A stretch of 64,000 nucleotides of DNA from Hydractinia symbiolongicarpus. Lineage: Eukaryota > Cnidaria > Hydrozoa > Anthoathecata > Hydractiniidae. Numbering within the stretch: the stretch's first letter is position 1; each line of letters opens with the position of its first letter. Shown here piece by piece: positions 53,301 to 62,179 of this stretch. Below the pieces are notes generated by a model. The model made no database searches, was not told the origin of the DNA, and worked only from the letters and a program-made list of their open reading frames with translations. The stretch lies in contig NC_079875.1 of NCBI RefSeq assembly GCF_029227915.1, forward strand, positions 5,890,001 to 5,954,000, read 5' to 3'. The position numbers and the translations under genes are program-made.

Positions 53301-56300
53301 TAGTCTTATGTAATATTTGTTAACCTATCACTATTTTTTTTCTCTCATATAGTTTCATATAATACTCCTAATTCTCATATTCATATGTAAGAAAACGTAT
53401 TAGGCCTGTAACGTTTTTTTCTTGATTTTATTCGTTCCTGTTTTTGTCAACATCAGTGGTTTGAAGAAAAACAGAATCAAGTTGAAGCATTAGATAATCA
53501 ATTAAAGAAATTGCATACAGCAACAGAGATGTTAGTAACACTAAGAAAGGGTGAGTTTTTTAAACAGAAAACAATTTATACTACTAAAGAAGTTTGCCAG
53601 TAAAAATGCATGCTTAATGTAACATGGCTGAATTGGTGAACACATTTTTCAGAGCCGTGTCTGCTTAGTGCACTTTTTCACTTGCTTGCCTGTATTTTTA
53701 AAACTATTTTCATTTTTTATTTAGAGGTTTCTGTGAATACTGCTGCATTTGCCAAAAGTTGTTCGTTACTGAGTAGGACATCTTTATTTTTTTTTATTTT
53801 TTTTTTGCAACTTATTGTACCACATTGAATAGCAGCAACCAAGTAATTTTTTAAATTCTCGACATTGATAGGCAGTGCGGAGGAGCATTCCGGTTTGTCG
53901 AAAGCACTAACACAACTTGCTGAAGTTGAGGAGAAGATAGAACATATTCAAGGAGAGCAGGTTGGTTAATTTTGTTTCACGCCCGTCCATTGTACCCCAT
54001 CTCTTCATCACATTTATTGAAAAAAGAGAATCTTTACATTAGAGGAGATGTGACAGTCCCAATCTTGTCCACGGAGTTTTTTAAGATAAACCTTGAAACT
54101 TTATTTTGCATTTAGCGATTTAAATTTTTCGCGAACATAAACTTTCAAGAATCCATATTTTTCAAGATTTGCGGAAAAATCAATTTTTCTAAATTACAAG
54201 AAATTTCCTTAGAAATTTCTCGTAATTTAGGTACTATCAATATTGACAGGCAAATTGAAACTGCTCAATTGTGAGCTAAGAAAAAATTTTTTTTGCGTAT
54301 ATAAAATTTCGCGAATGAGCCGCCTCTTCAAAAGTTTTCGCAAACATAAACTTTCGCGAATTAGACTAAATTCGCAAAAGTTTTTATTCGCGAAGGTTTC
54401 TTCTCCTAAAATATCTCAAAGAGCTCTGAGGATAAGAATGAGATGATCCTTTCCATATTAGTTTTGTTGTTAAAACGCATAAAAAGGGACAGTCTTAACT
54501 TAGTCTGGATTGAGTCCACTTATGTAAAATTAAAAAATTGTACACTTTTTACCTTGTTGATTGATGTGCAACTTTTCACTGACTGTTTTAGTCTGCCACT
54601 GACTTTTTCGGACTGTCTGAATGTTTGAAGGAATACATTGGGATGCTTGCTGCTGTCAAGGTATGCTTTTAAAAATATCTTACCTGAATACAATGTTGAA
54701 ACACCTGCAATCAATGTTAAGAACACCCAAATGCAATTCTCAAATCAAGCGAATGCAAACAATTTTTAGAACACACAAATACGATGCAAAAAACACAAAT
54801 GTAACGCCTGAAATAACCATTTTCACTTTTTCAGGCTGTTTTCAATCAAAGAAACAAAGTTTGGGGTAACTGGCAAAGTGCTCAAACCACATTGAACAAG
54901 AAGCGCGAGGCTTTAGCTAAATTTGAAATAGCAGGTAAAGCTGATAAAGTTGGTCCTGCACAAGAGGAAGTTAAGGAGGTAATGATTAGATTGATTGATT
55001 TAACACATTTGTGGTTGTTGCTATTCTCATGCTTTGATTGTTGTCCTATAGTGTCTATCTATTATTCCTTTGACTGCCTTTAAACGATTTGCGTTGGGTC
55101 TCACAGAGTGCCCTCTTTCCTCTAAACTCCTTTAATCTCCCTTAAACTCCTTAAACTTCTTATCGATTTTTTAAACACTAAAAAAATTAATACAACATCC
55201 TAATTTTGAATATTTCAGATGTGTGTGCATTTTCTCAGTTTTCTTGTTTTTTTTTTTGACAAACAGTTTAAATAAATTCAAAATCCCATTTCTCCTCGTA
55301 TCATAAAAAATAATAAATTCTACAATATTTTTATACGAAAAGCTAGGAAATGTTTCAGATGGAAAAAAAATTGTAGAATGACATGTTTAAAAGGAAATTG
55401 TTGATGGTTCTAAACTTAACCCTAACGGTCTTTTCAACTCAAATCGTCATTGTTATTTATTTCATCGTCGTTGTTCTTGCGGTTATCCGCCGTCATTACA
55501 GTTTCTGTCGTAATTTTTGTCGTGTTTTTTAGTTTTGTTGAACTTCTAGGTACTAATATATTCTCTATAATTTTGTTACTTATCATATTTTTAGTGGGAG
55601 CGTCGTGTTGAGAAAGGAGAAGAAGATTTCGATAGTATATCTAAATCCATTAAAATCGAGATGGCTAGATTTGAGGTGAGAACTTGTTATCTTTACACAG
55701 TGTCTCTTAGATAAGAAAAAGTCGGGGAAGCAGAGAGAAAAGTCAAATAAAATTAGCAAATATTTTGAGTCAATATGCGAGTCTGATCTAACGCCACTCC
55801 CGGCTCCAGATGTGCTTGAAAAACCGAAAAGAATATATAATCGCAAAATATCAAGAGAAGAAAAGTAAAGTTCATTCAGGTCCTGCATGTCGTTAAAACT
55901 TGTTGTTTTCGATGAGTGTTTTTCATAAAGAAATAAATTATGAAACTTTCTCTCTTAGACAATGCGAATAAAAGATTTCAAAGAATTAATTATAACATAT
56001 CTGGAATCGTTGTTGGACGTTCAACAACAGGTATTTAACTCGATGTTTTGGTGCTAAATACGTAGACCATTGTTCGTTTTTTTGTTTGTTTTTTTACATA
56101 AGACTTGACGTGAAATTAGGCTTATTTTTGTAAGCGTAAAACCGGACGGGTATTATACCAAGCAAGTGTGTCATAAAGGTGTTATTCCCTATCGCTATAT
56201 AACGTTGTCCAAAGCGAATGTTGCTTAATGTTTCACAATTTTGACAGTATTAGTACTGCAACACATCGCGAGATGATATTTATCTTTAAAACGCGCCATT

Positions 56301-56440
56301 TTAACGTAAACATAGTGGACATAAGCATATACGTCAACCAATTGCAATTTAGGTAAAGTTAAAATAATTTGTGTTTTTATGTTTTTTAGTTTGTGACGTT
56401 ATGGGAAGGATTTGGACCCGTTGCGAAAGAAATTTGTTAA
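44318..56440 (+). CDS. snx2: sorting nexin 1/2-like PX-BAR protein (15 exons)
   Basis: Exons: 44318-44548, 49184-49256, 50098-50141, 50228-50369, 51028-51106, 52112-52187, 52279-52392, 53457-53550, 53725-53772, 53872-53960, 54592-54660, 54835-54978, 55595-55675, 55959-56030, 56390-56440. Phases agree throughout and give 468 residues. The acidic N-terminus (1-90) contains [10 protein letters not shown] and DKLFGEDN. The PX domain (about 85-210) has the phosphoinositide-contact motif RRFSDF (131-136) and the VPPPPDK loop (155-160). The BAR region (about 235-465) has [44 protein letters not shown] and [14 protein letters not shown]. Family role: the SNX-BAR half of the endosome-to-Golgi retromer coat. 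A Penelope-like element fills most of the 4.6 kb intron 1, and a small element sits in intron 10. SNX1 versus SNX2 cannot be decided, so the symbol is nominal. Confidence 0.94.
44880..44915 (-). other. hammerhead-like motif in the Penelope terminal repeat (3' copy)
   Basis: Minus strand: CCGATGA, then the hairpin GGAGA-AGGA-TCTCC, then GAAACGTC. Penelope-like elements are known to carry hammerhead ribozymes with the pattern CTGATGA, stem, GAAAC, GTC. Here the first box has one deviation (CC for CT). Stem III would have to be the self-complementary ACGT, possible only in a dimer. Confidence 0.45.
45006..46922 (-). pseudogene. Penelope RT and GIY-YIG endonuclease, frameshifted
   Basis: Frame 46509-46922 holds the PLE N-terminal region with [20 protein letters not shown]. 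After a shift, [19 protein letters not shown] and [13 protein letters not shown] (RT motif A) follow, then [12 protein letters not shown] (motif B). The expected catalytic YVDD segment cannot be found; that stretch (about 45950-45990) is garbled. FLDTLV and [17 protein letters not shown] follow, then the 45416-45691 frame. Frame 45006-45557 ends with the nuclease: [20 protein letters not shown] gives the GIY-YIG core, with R and E further on. The family uses the nuclease for target cleavage. The lost RT active site means this copy is dead. Confidence 0.88.
46948..46983 (+). other. hammerhead-like motif in the Penelope terminal repeat (5' copy)
   Basis: Plus strand: CCGATGA, the hairpin AGGAGA-AGGA-TCTCCT, then GAAACGTC. 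The outer pair of the stem is A-T here and differs in the other copy, but both stems are preserved, a weak sign of selection on structure in the parent element. Confidence 0.45.
47080..49183. other. remainder of SNX intron 1
   Basis: No gene. Short frames at 47845-48171 (-), 48269-48487 (-) and 48902-49114 (+) have protein-like composition but no recognisable motif and no splice partners. They may be remnants of another transposon. Confidence 0.4.
49650..49668 (+). repeat. poly-G tract
   Basis: A run of about 18 guanines in SNX intron 2. It is a potential G-quadruplex on the coding strand and a likely site of length error. Confidence 0.85.
54059..54440. mobile_element. ~380-bp non-autonomous element, TTCGCGAA-rich
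   Basis: The left end CAATCTTGTCCACGGAG, then TTTTTTAAGATA, is the inverse of the right end TATCTCAAAGAGCTCTGAGG, then ATAAGAATG. The interior repeats ACTTTCGCGAA, TTCGCAAAAG and TATTCGCGAA. The ends match the palindromes at 5244 and 25951. It sits in SNX intron 10 (53961-54591). Confidence 0.6.
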
Positions 56441-57148
56441 TCGATGTTTTGAGTAGAACCATTTTCTCTTGATTCGAATTTTACGGAGGTGTCCAGTTGT
56501 TTTTGCCCCGTTCCGTAAATGTTGATTCAAAATGATTGTTTTTTACAAGGGGTGTATGATGTTATTTTGTTTGCGTTGTATTTTTATTTTTTCTAAAAAA
56601 AAAATTCTTTTTCTTTTTTTTTGTATATTGTTAGCTTTGAAATATTTTGTAGTTGATATTCTTACACACATTTACACTATAAATTGATACTTTGTGAGTG
56701 TTTTTAGCCTTCCCTAGTCCGTTCATATTGTAACCCGTTCATATTGTAACAATAACAACCATGCCTTAGTTCTCGCTGCGGTAATGCTTACGGTTCTAAA
56801 CGATTAAGAAATGGGAACTCATAAAAAATAAATACTCAAGTTTTAACTATGATTTAAATAAATATATTTACGAATAATATAGAATTAAATTTCCTGTATA
56901 AATATTTTTCCAACATTGTCAATTCGCAACTATATTAGAAGTTGAGGAAGAAATTGTCTTCTGTTATTAACGTGTTTTTTTACTTGTCGATAATTGAGAT
57001 TAGGATATCAAGCGGCAAGCTCGACCCCAGCACCTTTTACCGTGGCGTCGAAAAGGCGCTGGCACAGGCTGGTCACGTGGACATCAAATGAACCAGATTC
57101 TGGTTCATTTTTAATTTATGCAAATTCTGCATATTTACGATTTTGGCG
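56441..57148. other. intergenic; SNX 3' region
   Basis: The 3' UTR of the SNX gene probably lies here; AATAAA strings occur around 56828-56850, but the end cannot be placed. CCCGTTCATATTGTAAC is duplicated in tandem near 56720-56750. A perfect palindrome, AAATGAACCAGA-T-TCTGGTTCATTT, stands at 57086-57110, just before the RecQ-like pseudogene. Confidence 0.5.
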
Positions 57149-57405
57149 ATGGGCTGGGAAGATGTGGTACGTGTTTTCAAGCGGCTGAATAATGTTTTCG
57201 AAAAGTATGAAAAGTTGCCCTCGTTTATTTTGAAACCAAAACAAGTTCAATGTTTCGAGTATTTAGGAGAAGGACACCACGTTATAGCTGTTTTGCCTAC
57301 TGGGTTTGGTAAATCGTAATTTATCAACTTTTACCCGACTTTGTTCCAGAACGAAAGGCAGGCAATATTGTACTTGTTGTCTCTCCTTTAACATCAATTA
57401 TTTAA

Positions 57406-58849
57406 AGGTTGCCTCCGACGTTATAACAAGTTCATCTTAACCGAAAGAAACCGTTAAAACATTATAGAAAAAAGTATTATTTAATGATTTACTTGCAAAA
57501 TAAAAACATAAACACGATTTACTTATTCCATGTTTTTATAAAACCTTGTGCTTCGACCGCCATTATTGCAGCATTAAAAACACGCTTCAAAATCTTGAAA
57601 AAAACATCAGGATACCTCCTGACGTCACAAGAGCCAAAACCACACCGTCTTGCAGCATGAAGACGACGAAGCGAGATTTCTTTATGAAATTAATTATTAA
57701 GAAGTTGTTCCGCTATCACAATTCTAATTAGCTTTAAAAATATTTTCTTTTTCATATTGTAAACATGTTTTTTGATTGGGTGTCCCTACTCTCCAGTGGA
57801 GGATTCGAAGTATCGTATGTAGAGAAAGGATGTTGTGTGGGTGAAGGGATGACCTAAGAAACAAGGGCGACACACAGGCCTTGTTTCTTATACCGCCTTC
57901 TGCTCGGGTAGTGAAATTGATCCGTGATAGAATCAGAACAACCCGACCTGACGTAAGCGGTCGGTCATTTTAAAGGGTCTGTTTATAACGAAAGGGCTAC
58001 ATCTATATATTTCTTTATCGATTTGTTTGTTGGCCATGCTTAACAGATTTGGTTAGTGATTGATAACAAACCACGAGAGATTATTAGCGAGGTGAAAAAG
58101 GAAAGGGAAAAAATGTGCTGTCTTGTTGCTAAAGAAGACTAAGTCACGTGATTTTATGGGTAAATATAATTGGTAGGTGAAAGGCATCTGTAATTGCCGT
58201 CCGGGAAGAAAACCAGCCTTCATTACCCCTGCCCTGTAGAGAGGAAATTTTTGAAAACTCAATTAAATACTCACGAATGACATAATTTTGTTTTACTTTT
58301 TTTTTATGTAATTTGTTCATATTATTTTTTTATTTTTTTTTATTTTTTAAAAAACATTTTTTGCATCATGGAAAACCCATGTTAACTCATTTTCAGGAAC
58401 TACACGCCCTTCCATATATCCTGTGTACCCCGTCCGGCTCTGGTTAAGCATCACGAATTTTTGTCACTGCACATGACGGGATGACCCTTCGCACAGATTT
58501 GCCAAGTCTGTTGTGAACCCACCACGTGAACTGTCGGTAAGCAGCATAGCAATATGTTCTAAAAATATCAAACTTATGTTCTTATAACCCATATTTCTAT
58601 AAACAGCGTGTTTTGACTAGAACAACATCTACTTACTTATTGGGAACGTCATTTCTTGGAGGAAGATATGACGATTCTCTATCATACATTCCAACCAAAG
58701 CAGTCCAGAGATTTCCTTTCCTTAAAACAATCGGCTCGAAATCTTCGTGATTGACTATACAGTTTATTTCTAAAGAATATAGTTTTAATAACTTAATAAT
58801 CAGCATATAATGTTTCGTATATCCCGCTAAAAAGTACACACCTTGTAGG

Positions 58850-58886
<37 letters not shown>

Positions 58887-59537
58887 TTGATTCCAGTTCG
58901 TGACAGCAAAAACATTCAGTTTCAGTGCTCATTTGACGGCAATTGTTGCATTTACACCACGACGTAGCGTCAAGGTTAATCCTTAATTCTGCTATTTCCC
59001 CATCGCTATCACTGTAATATGTCACCCACGATGAGTCCGATAAATCCCCCCTACGTTTAGGTTTAAACTGGAAGCCAAGTACAACGTTAGAACATTTTGA
59101 TTCCGACTCATCCGAAGATTACAGTACTTAACAAAAGGGTTGCTTTTAAAAGAAAACAAATAATTCTGCATTAAGCAAACAACAAAAATTTTTTCTAGCG
59201 CTAATGAATCTTCTATATCTCATAAATATTTAATACTTCGAAACATATCAACAAGGCATTGTAAACACGAATTAGTCAGTAGAATATATCACCGTGAGGC
59301 ATCCTATAATTCTTTGGTCCTTGTGACGTCAATTATGCAGCCATTATGAATTTCAAAGTTCGAGAAGAAGCGGGAGCATGATAAAGCCGCATGAAGTGAG
59401 GTAGCTCAAAATTTGAAAGTTTATTTACAATTATTTGCTGTACTAAACTTTTCTGTAAAAAACGAATGTTATTTTCTTAAATACTTATATGAATAGAACT
59501 TAATTAGGTAGCATCATTAAAAGGTCGGAGGGAACCT
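57406..59537. mobile_element. 2.1 kb DNA transposon, TTAA target duplication, carries a ballast-domain gene
   Basis: TTAA stands at both borders (57402-57405 and 59538-59541). The ends are inverted: AGGTTGCCTCCGAC on the left, and the right end reversed is AGGTTCCCTCCGAC (13 of 14). RecQ homology stops at the left border (SPLTSI) and resumes right after the other (DQLVNLSKVG), so the block is an insertion. TTAA duplications are made by piggyBac and Kolobok elements; ends beginning AGG fit Kolobok better. No transposase is visible. Its only recognisable coding content is the minus-strand gene at 58444-59118. Confidence 0.83.
58444..59118 (-). CDS. P2X7 C-terminal ballast-domain protein, truncated, transposon-borne
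   Basis: Exons on the minus strand: about 58842-59118, 58637-58769, 58444-58558, with GT-AG junctions and matching phases. An N-terminal acidic stretch with GFQFKPKR leads to [20 protein letters not shown], the Trp-Cys-Cys cluster of the P2X7 ballast (P2RX7_C) domain. Then come [33 protein letters not shown] and [14 protein letters not shown]. The frame then meets TAA where relatives continue with YPEPDG; that tail is present downstream (PEPDG, then YTGYMEGRVVPENE one base out of frame), so the last ~20 residues are lost. A (TA)15 tract lies inside exon 1 and reads as Ile-Tyr repeats. The upstream start is unclear: an in-frame stop precedes residue 1 of the open frame. In P2X7 receptors this zinc- and GDP-binding domain is cytosolic; its role in stand-alone proteins is unknown. 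Possibly a pseudogene. Confidence 0.8.
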
Positions 59538-60527
59538 TTAAGATCAGTTAGTAAATTTAAGTAAAGTAGGCATTGAATGTGGTTTTTTACAACTCGAAGA
59601 CCAAGCTAATAGCCAGAGATACGAACCCTTGTTTGAGGAAGATTTGAATGATGCATCAAATTCTGTTTTTAAAATTTCAAAAAGCATTGTTGCAGGCAAA
59701 TGTAAAATTTTATTTGCACATCCAGAGTCACTGTTATCAGACAGGGAAGGAAGATATTACAATCAAAAATTTATGAGGAAAATGTTGTGGCTTGTGTGAT
59801 AGACGAGGCGCATTGTGTGGAATTATGGTGAGTATAGCTAGCTAGCTAGTTTTCTTTGTATAACATAACATAACAAAAATCTGCATACATAGCTATTATA
59901 AAAATAATATGCCTTAAATATAGCAACTAAATATATATAAACAAACTAATATATATTATATATCCATTTGAAAAAGTTTCACAAACAAAATATATGTATA
60001 TGTATAGCTATAATAATTGAATAATATAAATTTATCACCATAATACAGTTAAGCTAAAAAATTGATGAATTACTGTATGATATATCTAGGAGTGAAGAAT
60101 TTCGTACAGAATTTCAAAACTTATCAGTTTTACAAGCATTCTTCCCTCACAGTATCATGTTAGCTTTGACTGCAACTGCTTCACCAACGAAATTACGTAA
60201 TTTAAAAAAAGCTTTGAAAATAGAAAATTGCAAAGTGGTTACTGCAAATCCAAATCGTAAAAGCATTTTTTAAAAAAGAGAAATAAGAATAAGTAATTGC
60301 AAAGGTTTAGCAGGATATGAGGATATATTACTACCTATCGCAACAGAGTTAAAGCACAAAAAACAAAACTGCCCTATGACAATTATTTATTTAAAGTTAA
60401 AATATTGTGCCTATGCATACAGATTGTTTGAAAGAATTTTGGGTGAGGATCAGTATGTTGATCATAAACAACATCCATCTTCTCGACTTTTTAATCAGTA
60501 TCACTCACCACAAACAAAGTTCTAATC

Positions 60528-61853
60528 GATCAGTCAGTGTGTGTGCACCAGATATCAAATCTTTGGCTCCGGCAAAACGGACACGAGTTAGCTGATCTCC
60601 AGAGAAGGGAATCTTCATATCCCTCATTGGATCATTCTCTGTATGAACGACATGACCATAGGTTTGTCCAGGCATTGCAGGACCTTCTGGAATGTGGATT
60701 GTATCATCCACATCAGGCTTATCTTGAAGCAAACCTGCTTTATGATATATTTCAGCTATCCAACATTCAAATGTCCTCAGGGCAACAACACAATCTTGAT
60801 AGTTATTTTCATTAGCATTGATGATTGGCATGCTAATAATTTTTGATTTTTTCTTCATTTCTTCACTGTATTCATGATTAATATGTTCTGGTAACACTTT
60901 CTTGAAAAATTAAAATTGTGTAAAAAAATCTGCCATTATCCTTCCAACGATTATTGCCGATGTTTTTGTATATTCTTCCCATTCTTCTCTACTTGGAATG
61001 AACCTACAACGGGAAATTGTTCTTAAATTTTCCTTGGGGTGGTCATTAGGGAGGTGGTTGAATGTGATTCTGTTTTCTATAAGATTTGAAGCAAGAAGAT
61101 GAAGGTCTTCATTGTTGATTGATTTTCTCAAATTAACTAAAACTTTCAAATCCCAGTTGTCAGTCGTTCCACACGTAGCGTAAAACCACTTTTGACAATC
61201 TGTACTGCACTTGACATAAAATTACCTCCAATTAATTTCAACAACGTATCCCTTGATGAAGGAGATAAACAATAGCCAACTTTGTTGAGTCTTTTTTGTA
61301 ACTAAAACAAATTTGCAATAAAAATATAGAATATAAAGCATAATAATTTTATTAAACAACTATTTAACAATTTTTATAACTAACCAACGGATGTGTATTT
61401 GAGAGGAATTTAACCATGGTGTGAAGTTTTTTTGTATTGTTTGTCACATTTTTTAACTGATTTTTAAGATTTGTACGACTTATGTTATTTAATCAATAAA
61501 CATGTATTTTTTACCTGTTTGCTGCAGCCACCTTCAATAACAAGTACTGTATTTATTCTTTGCATTAAGGACAATTCATGCCATCTGTGCTGCATTAAAA
61601 TTGAGTAAATAAAACACAATTTTATCTGTAGATCATGCTCAATATGTTTTCTGCCTGCTACAGCCGTCAATATGTCTATTAAAAATGGATTATATTGTGT
61701 GACTTCTGACCATAAATTGCTTTCTTTAAAAAACATCATTTCGTCACAATTCTTTTCAAACAAGACAGAGCCACCACTTTTCTTGCATAAGTTTTTGCAT
61801 GCAGTGCTTATTTCATCTGTAGCAAGTTGCTTAATGGCATCAATTAAAGATAA
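60528..61853 (-). pseudogene. DUF6589-type protein, degenerate
   Basis: On the minus strand the first block (61515-61853) reads SLIDAIKQLATDEIS, IYSILMQHRWHELSLMQRIN, LVIEGGCSKQ, then a GT donor. The second block starts after an AG at 61302 (LQKRLNKVGYCLS). A frame change near 61240 leads to WFYATCGTTDNWDLKVLVNL and HLLASNLIENRITFNHLP. A TAA near 60912 interrupts the frame before LPEHINHEYSEEM, and the C-terminal block has the signature PFSGDQLTRVRFAGAKDL. Homology stops at DRLELC, about 60528. The combination of ITFNHLP and SGDQLT with RFAGA is typical of DUF6589 proteins, which are expanded in some animals and fungi and have no established function. Its end abuts the truncated end of the RecQ pseudogene. 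Confidence 0.75.
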
Positions 61854-62179
61854 TTAACTCCTATATGTATCGAGCTCAAATCTTCGTCTAGGGGCTTGGA
61901 AATAGCAAAATACGATTTATTCGCGTAATAACGGAATACGCAAAGAGTGAACGATATTACCACTTTTTGAGACTTTATGTACAGGATGTTTAGGTCGCAT
62001 TGATATAGAAAACACCTGTTTCGCTTGGGTACATAACATTTTGTACTTAATAAATTAGAAACGCTGAAAGGTTCAAAAAGGGACAACTTTGACGTGGTTT
62101 GACGTTGTTCTTGAACAGGGAGTTTAACCAAGGCTACCCTAGTCTGTATATATACATATTTGAATAAAAACTTGCTATT
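61854..62179. other. divergent intergenic segment
   Basis: 326 bases between the DUF6589-type pseudogene (-) and the CXC-ballast gene (+). A possible TATA-like TGTATATATACATATTTGAA lies at about 62142-62163, roughly 20-40 bases before the ATG. No conserved motif is identified; the 119-codon minus-strand frame here is not supported. Confidence 0.4.

Larger units (their letters stand above)
57149..60525 (+). pseudogene. RecQ-like DNA helicase pseudogene, interrupted by a transposon
   Basis: Starts MGWEDVVRVFKRLNNVFEKY, then VLPTGFGKS (Walker A, about 57290-57316). A one-base loss follows directly (TCGTAATTTATC where the family frame needs Leu-Ile-Tyr), then NIVLVVSPLTSI (motif Ia) and a 2.1 kb insertion (57406-59537). 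Homology resumes with DQLVNLSKVGIECGFLQLED and ILFAHPESLLSD, a second shift near 59750, then VIDEAHCVELW (DEAH box). A GT-AG intron (59828-60089) comes next, then SEEFRTEFQNLSVLQAFFP, LALTATASPTKL (motif III) and a TAA at about 60271. The helicase C part ends SSRLFNQYHSPQTK, where homology stops abruptly at about 60522. RecQ proteins are 3'-5' DNA-unwinding ATPases. Two indels, nonsense codons, an insertion and truncation make this copy dead. Confidence 0.88.

Noticed and set aside
60537-60815. 92-codon plus-strand frame
   Set aside because: Antisense of the DUF6589 C-terminal block.
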